Source of the DNA: RGIG1902 sp034926865
GTDB taxonomy: Bacteria; Bacillota; Clostridia; Oscillospirales; Butyricicoccaceae
DNA length: 64,000 bases
Reading direction: 5' to 3'
Assembly (NCBI GenBank): GCA_034926865.1
Contig: JAYFQP010000003.1
Location: 1-64,000 of the forward strand
The notes below the pieces were generated by a model that was given only the letters and a program-made list of their open reading frames with translations, made no database searches and was not told the origin of the DNA. Positions within the stretch are counted from its first letter, which is position 1. Every line of letters begins with the position of its first letter. Shown here one piece after another: positions 33,210 through 40,386 of the stretch. The position numbers and the translations under genes are program-made.

Positions 33210-33632
33210 TTATAAAACAGCACCGGCGAGGCTGACTGCGCTTTCCACAAGCCTGCCCATAGATATCTCCTCTACGCCAGCTATCATATTGTCACAGTGG
33301 TTAACAGGGATAAGAATTCGCCTTGCATGGCTTTGCCCCACCGCCAAAGCCATTTTAGGAGTCACTTCTCCAAAAAGAGAATCAGCGATCGCTATGCCGA
33401 TTGGCCCTACTATAATATCAGCCTTGCGGCAGCCGACAATAACTGCATTTTCTCCAGTGGCCCCATTATCGGCGCCTGCCTTGAGCATTGCAGAGGTCGC
33501 CAGCGTATTAGTACCCACTGCCGTCACGCTCACACCGGGGAACCGGCCTTTGAGAGCATACACCACCTGTTTCCCTATTCCGCCGCCCTGGCCGTCTATC
33601 ACAAGTATGTTCTTTCCTTCCAAAAGCTTCAC
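33210..33632 (-). CDS. DUF3842 family protein
   Basis: This 140-residue protein starts with a Rossmann-like nucleotide-binding loop, ILVIDGQGGGIGKQVV, followed by VTAVGTNTLATSAMLKAGAD, then GPIGIAIADSLFGEVTPKMA and a C-terminal HCDNMIAGVEE. These are the features of DUF3842, a family in Clostridia without an assigned function. A dinucleotide or flavin cofactor is plausible from the GxGGGxG-like loop. It lies 55 bp upstream of the TetR gene on the same strand. Confidence 0.8.
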   Translation of the reverse strand: MKLLEGKNILVIDGQGGGIGKQVVYALKGRFPGVSVTAVGTNTLATSAMLKAGADNGATGENAVIVGCRKADIIVGPIGIAIADSLFGEVTPKMALAVGQSHARRILIPVNHCDNMIAGVEEISMGRLVESAVSLAGAVL

Positions 33633-33767
33633 AGCCTTTCTGATAATTATAAATTATTCTATATCCTAATTATTCTAAACTTCCTGTATTTCATCCCCAT
33701 CCATGCTTTTGCTAAAAGTATTATACCGCTTCCCCCAAGCGCCATCAAGGGTCAATGTTCTATGGCT

Positions 33768-34445
33768 TCACAGCCGTACTTCTACAGGGCTGTCTATGAC
33801 AATGCTGTCTGGGTACACTATGCAGTCATAGGCCATGATCTCCACTCCGGAGCGGCCTGCCTTTGCAAGCGCGCTTGCAAAGGCAGGCTGAGTGAGCCTG
33901 TTTGGCGTAAAATACGAAATGCCTTTCATCTGCACAGCGAAAAATAAAGCACACCTATAGCCGTTCTCTCTGGCATCCATAAGCTCACAAGTATGCTTTA
34001 ATCCCCGCTCAGTGGGCGCGTCCGGAAAAATGGCAGCATTATTTTCTTCAAGAGTAACGCCTTTTACCTCTAAATACATGGGCATGCCGTTTCTCATAAG
34101 CATAAAATCGAACCTCGAGCCTTTATACCGGCATTCTCTTTTCAGCATATCAAGCCCTTTGATTCCCCCACCCAGCGCCCATTCTTCAAAAAGCAGGTTT
34201 GGCGCCTGAGAATCAACGTTAACAAGCATTTCCCCCTTCTGCACCGTCACAAGGTCATACTTAGTCTTGCGCTGTGGATTCATGTTCTCGTCAACCCATA
34301 CCGTTGCCCCCGGAACAAACAATTCCCGGCACCTTCCCGTGGTTTTGACATGGCAAACTTCTATTTTTCCATCTATTTCAATATGAGCTATGAATCTGTT
34401 CTCCCGGCTTATGAAGCGTCCCTGTTTTATATGGGTGTATCTCAT
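33768..34445 (-). CDS. sfsA: SfsA family protein (DNA-binding/nuclease-like)
   Basis: This 225-residue protein has the usual SfsA length: an N-terminal OB-like part with GRFISRENRFIAHIEI, CHVKTTGRCRELFVPG, then the nuclease-fold core with SRFDFML, YLEVKGVTLEENN, PDAPTERGLKHTCEL and GYRCALFFAVQM. Asp and Glu-Val-Lys in the core match a PD-(D/E)XK-like site. E. coli SfsA was named for sugar fermentation stimulation and binds DNA non-specifically. The start at 34445 has GGAG at 8 nt. It lies 11 bp after the DUF5131 gene, probably one transcript. Confidence 0.92.
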   Translation of the reverse strand: MRYTHIKQGRFISRENRFIAHIEIDGKIEVCHVKTTGRCRELFVPGATVWVDENMNPQRKTKYDLVTVQKGEMLVNVDSQAPNLLFEEWALGGGIKGLDMLKRECRYKGSRFDFMLMRNGMPMYLEVKGVTLEENNAAIFPDAPTERGLKHTCELMDARENGYRCALFFAVQMKGISYFTPNRLTQPAFASALAKAGRSGVEIMAYDCIVYPDSIVIDSPVEVRL

Positions 34446-34456
34446 TTCGGCTTCTC

Positions 34457-35233
34457 CTATTCCCACTCATCAAGCACGGCCTGATCAGGGTCCTCTACGT
34501 AAAACTCCTGATTGCTCATTGTGATATTGATACCCGCCCGTTTTGCCTGAGAATGCTGAAGCTTTCTGGGAACCGTGTATTGCTTTCCATCCTTGACAAA
34601 ATGCGCACCCGTCTGCTTGAAGTAAAATCCTATGCCTGCCACGGCACACTGCTGCCTTAACGAAAGCACCCATTCATAGCGGCAAGGGCGTGCCTCAAGG
34701 CCGGATTCCCCGCCGCATACGATATTTTTTATCTCACCGCTTTCAAGATACCGTGCAAGGTTTATTCCCTCCAGCAATGGCTCACACGCAAGACACTTAT
34801 GCCTTATCGGTGATGAAAGATATATTGGCAGGCGGTAATCGGCCATTCTTTGGTTTTCAACGGTGCAGCATACCGTAACATTTTCATATCCGCTTCCCCA
34901 ATCAGCTGGAATACATTTTTCAAAACGGTCTATTCTCTTTGTTATCATGAAAAAATGGAGATCCGGCCTTTGACGCATAATATCCCATGCCTCTAAACGC
35001 CAGTCGTCGGCATCCTCGACAAAAAAATCGGAAGAAAAACAGGTATATACCGTCTCTCCCGCCTTTATCTTATATTCTCCAGAGCGCGAACGCCGTATAG
35101 GAAGATCAAAATCCTTATTCCTGCTGACAACTGAGGAATCTCTTCCGTGTCTTTCATCAATACGATAAACATAACAATGACGGCATCCCTCGCTTAACTT
35201 GTGGCAGCCATGCCACGGATTCCATCCGGCCAT
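34457..35233 (-). CDS. DUF5131 family protein (phage Gp37/Gp68-like)
   Basis: This 258-residue protein begins MAGWNPWHGCHKLSEGCRHC, the hallmark of DUF5131, with Cys10, 17 and 20 (CX6CX2C) resembling a radical-SAM-like cluster site. Further family features are CFSSDFFVEDAD, WDIMRQRPDLHFFMITKR, VTVCCTVENQ and GGESG, then FYFKQTG near the end. Homologues occur in phages and as chromosomal genes; the activity is unknown. The family often sits near a three-Cys-motif partner gene, but none is present here apart from a possible fragment just upstream. Confidence 0.85.
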   Translation of the reverse strand: MAGWNPWHGCHKLSEGCRHCYVYRIDERHGRDSSVVSRNKDFDLPIRRSRSGEYKIKAGETVYTCFSSDFFVEDADDWRLEAWDIMRQRPDLHFFMITKRIDRFEKCIPADWGSGYENVTVCCTVENQRMADYRLPIYLSSPIRHKCLACEPLLEGINLARYLESGEIKNIVCGGESGLEARPCRYEWVLSLRQQCAVAGIGFYFKQTGAHFVKDGKQYTVPRKLQHSQAKRAGINITMSNQEFYVEDPDQAVLDEWE

Positions 35234-35338
35234 CTATTCTGCAAATCCTCTCTTCTTTAACTCTTCCAAAAAGCCTTTCCATACTCTTTATCTACAATAT
35301 CGGCATTAAAAGGAAAAGAACATGTCCACCGACGCAAA
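35234..35338 (-). pseudogene. possible short gene remnant upstream of DUF5131
   Basis: Two frames on the minus strand read like parts of one peptide: FNADIVDKEYGKAF in one, then GFLEELKKRGFAE ending in TAG just before the DUF5131 ATG in another. A single frameshift would join them. Too short for family assignment. Confidence 0.2.
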
Positions 35339-36079
35339 TTAACTGAGCTCTTTGATATCACGAGCCGCATACTCCAAAGCCTCGCCTATACTGCCGTATA
35401 TTGACAGCGTTGCCATAGAACTGTAAGGCGTCTCCGTTTTATTTATTATCACAAGGCTGCTGCCTTTGAAATATCGAAGAAGCCCGGATGCGGGGTATAC
35501 CGTAAGGGATGTGCCACCTACGATAAGCAGATCACATTCAGCAATGGCCTTTATGCTCTTTTCCAGAACCCTGCCGTCAAGAGCCTCTTCATAAAGAACC
35601 ACATCAGGCTTTATCCTGCCTCCGCATGGACAAATCGGCACAAGCGGCATAGTGTCTATCTCCTCTTTTGAAAAAAAGCGTCCGCAGCGTGTGCAGTAAT
35701 TGCGCTCGATGCTGCCGTGAAGCTCATAAACTTTTTTGCTCCCTGCCGCTTGATGAAGAGAGTCAATATTCTGTGTGACTACAGCCGAAAGTTTGCCCGC
35801 CCTCTCCATTTTGGCAAGGGCTATATGCGCCCTGGAAGGCTTTATGCCAGAGAACAATATCTTATCACGGTAGAATCTGAAAAACTCCTCGGGATGCGCT
35901 TCATAAAAGCTATGGCTTAAAATAGTTTCAGGAGGATATTTATATTCCATGTTGTACAGTCCTCCGGTCCCCCTGAAATCAGGTATTCCTGACTCTGTAG
36001 ATACGCCCGCCCCGCCGAAAAACACTATATCGCCGCTTTCTTCAACAAGCCTTTTGAGCTCATCAAGCCTGCTTTCCAT
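35339..36079 (-). CDS. NAD-dependent protein deacylase (sirtuin)
   Basis: This 246-residue sirtuin removes acyl groups from lysines using NAD+. It has the NAD-binding GAGVSTESGIPDFRG (24-38), TQNIDSLH (102-109), catalytic His121 in ELHGS, a zinc ribbon with Cys129, 132, 150 and 152, and GTSLTVYPAS. Residues that favour succinyl groups in class III sirtuins (Tyr and Arg in the helix after the GAG motif) are not obvious, so deacetylase activity is likelier. GAGAGGTG precedes the ATG. It is divergent from a GNAT gene, an acetyl-transfer function, which is suggestive but not proof of pairing. Confidence 0.93.
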   Translation of the reverse strand: MESRLDELKRLVEESGDIVFFGGAGVSTESGIPDFRGTGGLYNMEYKYPPETILSHSFYEAHPEEFFRFYRDKILFSGIKPSRAHIALAKMERAGKLSAVVTQNIDSLHQAAGSKKVYELHGSIERNYCTRCGRFFSKEEIDTMPLVPICPCGGRIKPDVVLYEEALDGRVLEKSIKAIAECDLLIVGGTSLTVYPASGLLRYFKGSSLVIINKTETPYSSMATLSIYGSIGEALEYAARDIKELS

Positions 36080-36159
36080 ATTATCACACCTCTCAAGTTG
36101 ACATAAGTATCCAGCAATGTTAAATTACTAATATAATTATATAATAAAGGAGACTCTAT

Positions 36160-36993
36160 ATGAGTATCATTTGCCGCAAGGGTGTTCCTGAAGATCTTCC
36201 AGTCCTTCTCGAAATCGAAAAAAAATCGACTCCAAAACTTCTTTATTTGGACGGAGTCAAGGATGAGTTTTTTGACAATCAAACAGGCGAGCTGATCGTC
36301 GCGGAGGAAGATGGCGCGCCTATAGGCTTTGCCCGTTTCTCGCTTCAGTATGACGGTTCCGGCTGGCTTGAGATACTAAGAGTTGATCCCGCCCATCAAA
36401 AGAAAGGCTGCGGCGCTGTCATATGGAATCGTTTCATTGAGCTTTGTGATATATACAAAGTCCCTTATGTTCGCATGTACACCGGCCTTTCAAACTACGC
36501 ATCAAGAATACTTGGCGAGCGCAACGGCCTTCATGTAGCCTATCAGACACGGGAGGGCACGCTTATGCTGAGCAATGCTCCCGATATAAAGTCACGTGGA
36601 TTTAAGCAAGAACTATGCCAACACTGCGTTAAATCGGCGATTTCCCCCTATGCCGAAGGCTATCACGGATACTTCTGCCAGAACCGCACTTTTTACGGGC
36701 TTAACGACTCTCTTTACAAAGCTCTTGCGGCGGAGAAGATGGCCTTTCGCAAGGGTGACAGCTGTGTCGTGATTGGCGCGCGCTTTTTGAAAGATCAGGG
36801 CCTGCACCTGGGGCTTATGGGAGGAGACCTTGACGAATGTGTCAGCTTTGCCGTTTCAAAGTTAAAAGAAAGTGGGCTTCCCAAGCTTGTGTGCATGATA
36901 CCATCTGAGCGTGAGGATCTTAGAGAAGCTCTTGAAAAATACGGTTTTGTATTCCCAGAGGGGCAGATTATCATGCTTGAGAGAAAGTTTTAA
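36160..36993 (+). CDS. GNAT-family N-acetyltransferase with C-terminal extra domain
   Basis: This 277-residue protein has an N-terminal GNAT domain (about 3-150) with the acetyl-CoA loop RVDPAHQKKGCGAV and a SNYASRILGERNG helix. The C-terminal half (about 150-277) is a second, degenerate GNAT-like part, with LHLGLMGGDLDECVSFAVSKLKESG and LEKYGFVFPEGQIIMLER; it lacks a clear pyrophosphate loop. A Cys/His group (LCQHCVKS) lies between them. The substrate is unknown. AAGGAG precedes the ATG, and the gene is divergent from the sirtuin. Confidence 0.85.
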   Translation: MSIICRKGVPEDLPVLLEIEKKSTPKLLYLDGVKDEFFDNQTGELIVAEEDGAPIGFARFSLQYDGSGWLEILRVDPAHQKKGCGAVIWNRFIELCDIYKVPYVRMYTGLSNYASRILGERNGLHVAYQTREGTLMLSNAPDIKSRGFKQELCQHCVKSAISPYAEGYHGYFCQNRTFYGLNDSLYKALAAEKMAFRKGDSCVVIGARFLKDQGLHLGLMGGDLDECVSFAVSKLKESGLPKLVCMIPSEREDLREALEKYGFVFPEGQIIMLERKF

Positions 36994-37061
36994 CCTGAGA
37001 CGCTTACATAGCTTTCACTCTGAAATTAAAATGTGCAACGCTTATATATTGATTATACCAT

Positions 37062-37094
37062 AAAAGGCGTACCGCAAAAAGCGGTACGCCTTTT
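37062..37094. terminator. bidirectional terminator
   Basis: AAAAGGCGTACCGC (37062-37075) pairs perfectly with GCGGTACGCCTTTT (37081-37094) around A5, between the GNAT and AI-2E family genes that converge here. Confidence 0.9.
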
Positions 37095-37095
37095 C

Positions 37096-38334
37096 TTATC
37101 TTTTCTTTTTTTCGACGCTCTTCTTTTTTGATGGCATCGGGATCTCTTTCATAACAGGCTTTATTTCAGGTTCATGGCAGCTTACGGCATCGGGGATATC
37201 ATCGCATATCTCATCTCCCGCCCTTTTCTCGCGCCTGCGGCGAGAAATATCTTCTGATATAAGCTGATATAACGCGGCAGTTATCGGAACACTCAAGAGC
37301 ATTCCGCCGATTCCCATAACTCCGCCGCCTACAGTTATCGCCGCAAGCACCAGTATTCCCGGAAGGCCGATCGACGAGCCGACAACTCTTGGATATATGA
37401 GATTACCCTCAAGCTGTTGAAGTACCACAAGAAAAACCATGAATACCGCCGCCTTGACAGGCGATATGGTCACTATCATTATAACACCCACAACCGCGCC
37501 TATATAAGCCCCTGCAACAGGTATAAGCGCCGTAAACCCAACAAGCGTACCGATCATTGAGGCATATGGTATACCAAGCAGCAGCATGCCTATTATGCAA
37601 AGAACCCCCAAAATAACTGCCTCGACGCACTGTCCGACGATGAACTTATGAAAACTCTGATCAAAAGTTCTTACAATCTTTAATAAGCGGGCTCTCTTTG
37701 AGGCGCTCAGATACGTGTGGATAATATCTACGGCTGCCTTTTTAAGCTGCTCCTTGCCTGCAAGTACATATACGGAAAACGCAAGCGCAAGCGCAAATGT
37801 CACTAAATATGAGGTGAGCGTTCCCACAACGGTGACAGCGGCGCTTACCGCGCCCCCAAGCCCGCTGAGAAGCTGTTTTGCGGTTTCTTCCCAGTCAATA
37901 TTCTCTACCTTCGCTATAAGTCCGTCAATAAACGTCTGATCAATATTGAAGTGGCGTTCGAAGAAGCTGCCAACTATCTCGATTATCCCCGGAAGTTTCT
38001 GGGCAAGCAGAGTTAAACAGTTCCAAAGCTCTGGGATGATCATATTGACTATAAAGGCTATTATGAGCAGAAGGCTGACGAAAGAAAGGAGTATGCAGAG
38101 GGGCCTTCTTAGTTTTTGCATAGTTTTGCTCTTTATCTTTTTGAACAAGTGAGTCTCGTAAAAGCCCATCAGGATATTCACGACATAGGCGATTATGCCC
38201 CCAAGTATAAGCGGCCAGGCTGCGTTAAGTACAAGCACCAAAGCTCTTTCCACAGCGCTCCAGTATCTTGCTGCCAAGAAGAGGGCAAACAAGCTTAGCC
38301 CAAGCCATATATTCTTTTTAATATACTCTTTCAC
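37096..38334 (-). CDS. AI-2E family transporter
   Basis: This 412-residue membrane protein of the AI-2 exporter/permease-like superfamily has about eight helices, a long soluble loop in the first half and the conserved C-terminal block with GIPYASMIGTLVGFTALIPVAGAYIG, then PRVVGSSIGLPGILVL. The family includes TqsA (AI-2 exporter) and Na+/H+ antiporters; the substrate cannot be told from sequence. The C-terminal tail is charged and Lys-rich. The start is GTG at 38334 because GGAGG is 5 nt away; a TTG upstream would include that site. The gene is monocistronic. Confidence 0.9.
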   Translation of the reverse strand: MKEYIKKNIWLGLSLFALFLAARYWSAVERALVLVLNAAWPLILGGIIAYVVNILMGFYETHLFKKIKSKTMQKLRRPLCILLSFVSLLLIIAFIVNMIIPELWNCLTLLAQKLPGIIEIVGSFFERHFNIDQTFIDGLIAKVENIDWEETAKQLLSGLGGAVSAAVTVVGTLTSYLVTFALALAFSVYVLAGKEQLKKAAVDIIHTYLSASKRARLLKIVRTFDQSFHKFIVGQCVEAVILGVLCIIGMLLLGIPYASMIGTLVGFTALIPVAGAYIGAVVGVIMIVTISPVKAAVFMVFLVVLQQLEGNLIYPRVVGSSIGLPGILVLAAITVGGGVMGIGGMLLSVPITAALYQLISEDISRRRREKRAGDEICDDIPDAVSCHEPEIKPVMKEIPMPSKKKSVEKKKR

Positions 38335-38409
38335 ATTAACCTCCAATTCAGGCCGTCAAGCAGCTGCAATATGTAAAAAGGTACTGCATAATGACTACTA
38401 AACGCTAAA

Positions 38410-39318
38410 TCAGCACATGGATATTCTGGGGTCTATAATACTGTAAAGGATATCCACACACAGATTTACAATCGATACAAAAATCGCAAAAACAATAACG
38501 CAGGCTATCATCGTCGACATATCCCTGCTGTCGATAGCCTTCATAAGCAGCCTTCCCACTCCTGGCCATGCATATATATTCTCAATGATTATGGTGCCGC
38601 TAAGAAGCTCTCCGAGCTGAACGCCCATAATGGTTATCGTGGGTATAAGAGCATTTTTGAGCGCATGTTTTCTTATTATTCTTCTATACGGAACACCCTT
38701 GGCCTTTGCTGTTCTTATATAATCCTGGCGTATGACCTCAAGCATCGAAGACCGAGTGACCCTGGCTATCGCAGCCATATTGATAAATGCAAGCGTAGCC
38801 GCCGGAAGAACAATATGAGCCGGGGTAGTGGATCCGGAGGTTGGAAACCAACCGAGCTTTAGTGAAAAGACTATCATCATCAAAAGCCCCAGCCAGAAGT
38901 TCGGCATGGACACGCCTATCAGAGAAATGGCCATTGAAAGCCCGTCAAAGAGTGTGTTCTGCCTGATGGCGGCGATTATCCCAAGCGGAAGAGCAAGCAC
39001 TACGGAAACTGCAAGAGCTGAAAAGCACAGTTTTAAAGAGTTAGGCAAAAAGACTCTCATCTTTATCATAATCGCGCTTGCCTTGCCTGATTTATCAAAA
39101 AACAGCCTTTTCATCATTCTTGCATATCTGACGATGATAGGATCGTTCAGGCCGAGCCTTTCGCTGATCTGCTGTCTCTCCTCCTCATCCTCTACGCCCC
39201 TCAGCGGAGTAAGCTCAGGATTGCCCGGTGCTATTGTCATAAGCAGATATACAAGAAAAGTCACCCCAAACAAGACAGGTATGATGGTGAAAAGCCTCTT
39301 GATGATAAATTTAACCAT
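38410..39318 (-). CDS. orphan OppB/DppB-type ABC permease
   Basis: This 302-residue permease has six helices, the N-terminal OppB signature (RLFTIIPVLFGVTFLVYLL) and the cytoplasmic EAA-like loop IRQDYIRTAKAKGVPYRR. It would normally form a heterodimer with an OppC-type subunit, driven by OppD/OppF ATPases and fed by a lipoprotein. None of these is adjacent: the neighbours are an AI-2E gene (same strand, 75 bp downstream) and a divergent nudC. The permease at 59105-60061 is a clear paralogue. It may use components encoded elsewhere or be a remnant. Confidence 0.88.
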   Translation of the reverse strand: MVKFIIKRLFTIIPVLFGVTFLVYLLMTIAPGNPELTPLRGVEDEEERQQISERLGLNDPIIVRYARMMKRLFFDKSGKASAIMIKMRVFLPNSLKLCFSALAVSVVLALPLGIIAAIRQNTLFDGLSMAISLIGVSMPNFWLGLLMMIVFSLKLGWFPTSGSTTPAHIVLPAATLAFINMAAIARVTRSSMLEVIRQDYIRTAKAKGVPYRRIIRKHALKNALIPTITIMGVQLGELLSGTIIIENIYAWPGVGRLLMKAIDSRDMSTMIACVIVFAIFVSIVNLCVDILYSIIDPRISMC

Positions 39319-39506
39319 TTACTTTACTCTCCAAACAGTCTGACGTTACATTTATTGTGTTTTTTAACAATATGCTAAAGTAGTATATCATATTTTTTAC
39401 TTTTCTTCAATAAAAGACAAAAAAAGACAATATAATATATTACTTGTCACAATATGCCTTGTGTGTTAACATAGCCTTGTTATAAATCCAAAGGAGGGTA
39501 TCTCTA

Positions 39507-40322
39507 ATGATACAAGACATCGGAGACGGCATATTTTCAAACGCCTTTTCCTTAAAAGACCCCAGCGAGGGAGACATAATATTCTGCTTCAGAGGCGATG
39601 ATCTGCTCGTCACAGGCGACGAGATCTCTCCTTCTCTTCCCATTTACGGCTCACTCACGCCTTTATGTCACCATATATTTTCACTGGAAGACAAAGGCTG
39701 TTATATTTCCGAGGAAATAATCAAATCAGGCGGGGGCTTTTACTATTGCAAGGCCACGGACCTTGCAAGAAGCCACCCTGACAGAAAAACGGCTTTTTCG
39801 ATAATAACGGCTTACCAGCTCTCAAAGTGGGAGCAAAGCCGAAGCTACTGCGGACGATGCGGAGCCAAAACCGAAAGAAGCACCATTGAGAGGGCTATGA
39901 TATGCCCAAAATGCGGCCTCATCGAATATCCTAAAATATGCCCTGCAATCATAACCGCCATCTCACATAACGGCAAGCTGCTGATGGCTAGACACCAGCG
40001 CAGCACAGGAAGGTTTTCACTTATCGCAGGTTTTGTCGAAATTGGGGAGTCCTTTGAAGAAACAGTAAAACGCGAAGCAATGGAGGAAGTTGGCCTCAAG
40101 GTAACAAATATCAAATATTTCAAAAACCAACCTTGGGGATTTTCGGATTCTCAGATGATAGGCTTCACCGCCGAGCTGGATGGGGACATGGATATCCCCA
40201 CAGTGCAGCAAAGCGAACTGGCTGAAGCAAAGTGGTTCGCCCCGGATGAAATCATGCCGCCAGCCAGCGATATAAGCATAGCTTCAGAGCTCATATGGAA
40301 CTTTATCAACACCCATAAATAA
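39507..40322 (+). CDS. nudC: NAD(H) diphosphatase NudC
   Basis: This 271-residue Nudix hydrolase cleaves NAD(H) to NMN(H) and AMP and can remove NAD caps from RNA 5' ends. It has an N-terminal domain (1-105), a zinc ribbon (Cys115, 118, 133, 136) and a Nudix box at 175-197, GFVEIGESFEETVKREAMEEVGL-like with an intact REAMEEVG. The NudC-specific QPWGF follows at 208-212. All catalytic Glu residues are present. GGAGGG precedes the ATG. It is monocistronic, with a strong terminator after it. Confidence 0.93.
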   Translation: MIQDIGDGIFSNAFSLKDPSEGDIIFCFRGDDLLVTGDEISPSLPIYGSLTPLCHHIFSLEDKGCYISEEIIKSGGGFYYCKATDLARSHPDRKTAFSIITAYQLSKWEQSRSYCGRCGAKTERSTIERAMICPKCGLIEYPKICPAIITAISHNGKLLMARHQRSTGRFSLIAGFVEIGESFEETVKREAMEEVGLKVTNIKYFKNQPWGFSDSQMIGFTAELDGDMDIPTVQQSELAEAKWFAPDEIMPPASDISIASELIWNFINTHK

Positions 40323-40334
40323 AATCAGCTCAAC

Positions 40335-40377
40335 GCAAAAAATGCGCGCCCAGAAGAACTGGGCGCGCATTTTTTGC
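40335..40377. terminator. bidirectional terminator
   Basis: A 19-bp perfect stem, arms 40335-40353 and 40359-40377, with A6 and T6 in the outer parts. It serves both nudC and the convergent glycosidase gene. Confidence 0.92.
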
Positions 40378-40386
40378 TGTGTTTCT

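Noticed and set aside
34457..35233. Prophage remnant, because DUF5131 resembles phage Gp37/Gp68
   Set aside because: No integrase, structural, lysis or attachment-site sequence is near, and the flanking genes are chromosomal housekeeping genes.
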